Shown here: positions 61,824-64,000 of the stretch, in pieces
How the letters are laid out: every line of letters starts with the position of its first letter
How positions within the stretch are numbered: position 1 is the stretch's first letter
DNA from: Prevotella heparinolytica
GTDB lineage: Bacteria > Bacteroidota > Bacteroidia > Bacteroidales > Bacteroidaceae
Direction of reading: 5' to 3'
Length of the DNA: 64,000 bases
Assembly: GCF_004342845.1 (NCBI RefSeq)
Contig: NZ_SLXB01000021.1
Coordinates: 1 to 64,000 of the forward strand
The notes under the pieces: generated by a model
The model's database searches: none
Seen by the model: the letters and a program-made list of their open reading frames with translations, nothing else
Told to the model about the DNA's origin: nothing
Program-made: the position numbers and the translations under genes

Positions 61824-62750
61824 ATGGATAGAATGAATCTTTATAATGAATTTCCCTTGTTCCTGAAACGTTATTTCCCTTACAAGGTACAGAAAATATC
61901 GCTGAATGCCGGCTTCACATGCCCTAACAGAGACGGCAGCAAGGGCTATGGCGGCTGCACATATTGCAATAACCAGACTTTCAACCCCGATTATTGTCAT
62001 ACGGAGAAATCCGTCACGCAGCAGTTGGAAGAAGGAAAGCTGTTCTTTGCCCACAAGTATCCGGAAATGAAATATCTGGCCTATTTTCAGGCTTATACCA
62101 ATACGTATGGGGAACTGGAGAGCCTGAAACGTAAGTACGAGGAAGCCTTGTCGGTGGATGGAGTGGTGGGGTTGGTCATCGGCACACGCCCCGACTGCAT
62201 GCCCGACAACCTGCTGCGCTATCTGGAGGAGATGAACCGGCATACTTTCCTCTTGGTGGAGTATGGCATAGAAAGCACCTGCAACGAAACCCTCGGGCGC
62301 ATCCGTCGCGGGCATACCTTCGAGGCTGCCGCAGATGCGGTGGAGCGAACCGCCTCGTGCGGCATCCTTACCGGCGGGCACGTCATCCTCGGACTGCCGG
62401 GAGAGACGCCGGCCGACATTGTGGCGCAGGCCGGCACACTGTCGCGCCTGCCCCTCACCACGCTGAAAATGCACCAGTTGCAACTGATACGCGGCACCCG
62501 CATGGCATTGGAATATGAGCGACACCCCGAAGATTTCCATCTGTTCGATGTGGAAGAATACATCGCCCTTGTCATCGACTATATCGAACATTTGCGTCCC
62601 GACTTGGTGCTGGAACGTTTCGTATCGCAGTCGCCCAAGGAACTGCTCATCGCTCCCGATTGGGGATTGAAAAATTATGAATTCAACCACCGGCTGCAAA
62701 AAAGAATGAAAGAACTTGGAGCATATCAAGGCAAGAAGTATGAAATGTGA
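61824..62750 (+). CDS. TIGR01212-family radical SAM protein
   Basis: 308 residues from ATG 61824 (a TTG start nine bases earlier lies inside the promoter box and is rejected; ATG 61833 is an alternative). Cluster-binding cysteines C33, C45 and C48 in FTCPNRDGSKGYGGCTYC show the long first spacing typical of TIGR01212 (YhcC-like) proteins. Also FAHKYPEMKYLAYFQAYTNT and GLPGET. Activity of the family is not well defined. The -7 box ends seven bases before the ATG, implying a leaderless or nearly leaderless mRNA. Confidence 0.88.
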   Translation: MDRMNLYNEFPLFLKRYFPYKVQKISLNAGFTCPNRDGSKGYGGCTYCNNQTFNPDYCHTEKSVTQQLEEGKLFFAHKYPEMKYLAYFQAYTNTYGELESLKRKYEEALSVDGVVGLVIGTRPDCMPDNLLRYLEEMNRHTFLLVEYGIESTCNETLGRIRRGHTFEAAADAVERTASCGILTGGHVILGLPGETPADIVAQAGTLSRLPLTTLKMHQLQLIRGTRMALEYERHPEDFHLFDVEEYIALVIDYIEHLRPDLVLERFVSQSPKELLIAPDWGLKNYEFNHRLQKRMKELGAYQGKKYEM

Positions 62751-62811
62751 GAAAAAAGAACTACTTTTGTGGCATGTTTAAACGTGGAATCAATCTAAAT
62801 AAATAAAAACA

Positions 62812-64000
62812 ATGAACCCGAAAGCTGTGATAAAAGGAAAAATCCACTACGTGGGAGTAAACGACCGCAATAAACATTTATTTGAAGGCATGTGGCCGTT
62901 GCCGTATGGCGTTTCGTACAATTCTTACCTGATAGACGATGAAACGGTGGCATTGGTCGATACGGTGGACATCTGCTATTTCGAAGTCTATCTTCGTAAG
63001 ATAAAGAGCATCATCGGCGAACGCCCCATACAGTATCTCATCATCAATCACATGGAACCCGACCATTCCGGTTCCATCCGCCTGATAAAGCAACATTATC
63101 CCGACATTGTCATCGTGGGCAACAAGCAGACTTTCGGCATGATCGAGGGATTTTACGGTGTGACGGGCGAGCAGTATTTGGTGAACGATGGCGATTATCT
63201 GGCTTTGGGACACCATAAGCTCCGTTTCTATATGACGCCGATGGTGCACTGGCCCGAAACGATGATGACCTTCGACGAAACGGAAGGCGTGCTGTTTTCC
63301 GGCGACGGATTCGGTTGTTTCGGCACGGTGGACGGCGGCTTCCTCGACACCCGCATCAATACCGACCGCTGTTGGGACGAGATGGTGCGCTACTATTCCA
63401 ACATTGTGGGCAAATACGGCTCTCCGGTGCAGAAAGCCTTGACAAAACTGAGCAGCCTGCCCATCTCCACCATCTGTTCCACCCACGGGCCGGTGTGGAC
63501 GGAAAACATCGGCAAAGTAGTGGGCATTTACGACAAGCTGAGCCGTTATGATGCCGACGAAGGTGTGGTCATTGCATACGGCTCCATGTACGGCAATACG
63601 GAACAGATGGCCGAAGCCATTGCAGCCGGGCTTTCCGCGCAGGGCATCCGTAACATCGTGATGCACAATGTGAGCAAGAGCGATCCGTCATACATCCTTG
63701 CCGATGTCTTCAAGTATCGGGGGCTCATCGTCGGCAGTCCTACTTATAGCAATCAGGTTTATCCGGAGGTAGAATCCCTGCTATCCAAAATCCTTGTACG
63801 CGAGGTTAAGGGACGTTATTTAGGCTACTTCGGCTCATTCTGTTGGGCGGGTGCTGCGGTGAAGCGTATGGCCGAGTTTGCCGAGAAGAGCAAGTTCGAG
63901 CTGGTGGGCGACCCTGTGGAGATGAAGCAAGCCATGAAAGACATCACCTACGAGCAATGCGAGCATCTGGCGCGCGCCATGGCCCAACGTCTTAAAAAAG
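62812..64000 (+). CDS. Flavodiiron protein (FprA-type), runs off window
   Basis: At least 396 residues, 3' end cut by the window. N-terminal metallo-beta-lactamase-like domain with diiron ligands in H80-M-E-P-D-H85 (INHMEPDHSG), H in VHWPETM and D in SGDGFG; C-terminal flavodoxin domain (from about 250) with the FMN loop YGSMYGNTEQMAE and SPTYSNQVYPEV. Reduces O2 to water and/or NO to N2O, protecting anaerobes. Starts 61 bp after the radical SAM gene. The last codons here (QRLKK) are close to the usual family end. Confidence 0.95.
   Translation, partial: MNPKAVIKGKIHYVGVNDRNKHLFEGMWPLPYGVSYNSYLIDDETVALVDTVDICYFEVYLRKIKSIIGERPIQYLIINHMEPDHSGSIRLIKQHYPDIVIVGNKQTFGMIEGFYGVTGEQYLVNDGDYLALGHHKLRFYMTPMVHWPETMMTFDETEGVLFSGDGFGCFGTVDGGFLDTRINTDRCWDEMVRYYSNIVGKYGSPVQKALTKLSSLPISTICSTHGPVWTENIGKVVGIYDKLSRYDADEGVVIAYGSMYGNTEQMAEAIAAGLSAQGIRNIVMHNVSKSDPSYILADVFKYRGLIVGSPTYSNQVYPEVESLLSKILVREVKGRYLGYFGSFCWAGAAVKRMAEFAEKSKFELVGDPVEMKQAMKDITYEQCEHLARAMAQRLKK

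Overview
The window looks like chromosomal DNA of a Bacteroides-type gut anaerobe. It has two SusC/SusD pairs beside carbohydrate-active enzymes, many -7 boxes of the Bacteroides TAnnTTTG type, lipoproteins with Bacteroidetes-style leaders, flavodiiron and RIC-type stress proteins, and moderate GC. The species cannot be fixed from the sequence alone.

Layout. 1-136: 3' end of a 5S rRNA gene and the rrn terminator. 226-471: a Cys-rich lipoprotein. 1072-1275: a perfect Bacteroides promoter, an Ile/Leu-rich 27-residue leader peptide and a terminator with a competing antiterminator, which reads as a leucine-operon attenuator. 1330-2580: an IS110-family element with a frameshifted transposase, sitting between that attenuator and leuA. 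2599-9329: leuA, leuC, leuD, a second LeuA-like (citramalate-type) synthase and leuB. 9472-24826: housekeeping genes (TIGR02757 protein, glutathione peroxidase, SLC13 transporter, ABC exporter, RsmE, bifunctional-nuclease protein, nucleoside transporter, RlmI-like methylase, 3'-5' exonuclease) ending in a LuxR-type regulator overlapping a hemerythrin/RIC protein. 25040-28548: a BlaI / thioredoxin / BlaR1-like module. 29272-48696: a polysaccharide utilization locus with two SusC/D pairs, a sulfatase, a beta-helix lipoprotein, GH43, DUF4861 and GH28, probably aimed at a pectin-type glycan. 49043-54949: fabI, an RsmI-like methylase, a membrane protein with a Nudix-like tail, lipA and a DPP-IV-like peptidase. 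55141-56541: a Schlafen/AlbA_2 regulator preceded by a copy of the DPP-IV gene leader. 57340-61311: an AT-rich, immunity-like gene cluster flanked by two 95%-identical copies of a 342-residue protein. 61824-64000: a radical SAM protein and a flavodiiron protein cut by the window end.

The most unusual signals are not protein families. (1) A leader-peptide attenuator for branched-chain amino acid synthesis can be read base by base and has been cut off from its operon by an IS110 insertion. (2) At least five intergenic regions hold short tandem arrays of 21-22-bp, often palindromic, units (5783-5845, 10158-10245, 20540-20605, 43061-43249, 57191-57256). Unit sequence differs between sites but period and architecture recur, and two arrays end in the same CCCC...GGGG hairpin. 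(3) Two minus-strand leaders (near 20300 and 48880) share a short motif just after a TAnnTTTG box, suggesting paralogous small RNAs or leader RNAs, one upstream of a nucleoside transporter and one upstream of the GH28 operon. (4) A 164-bp leader is duplicated upstream of two unrelated genes, and a 1.2-kb unit is duplicated around the immunity-like genes.
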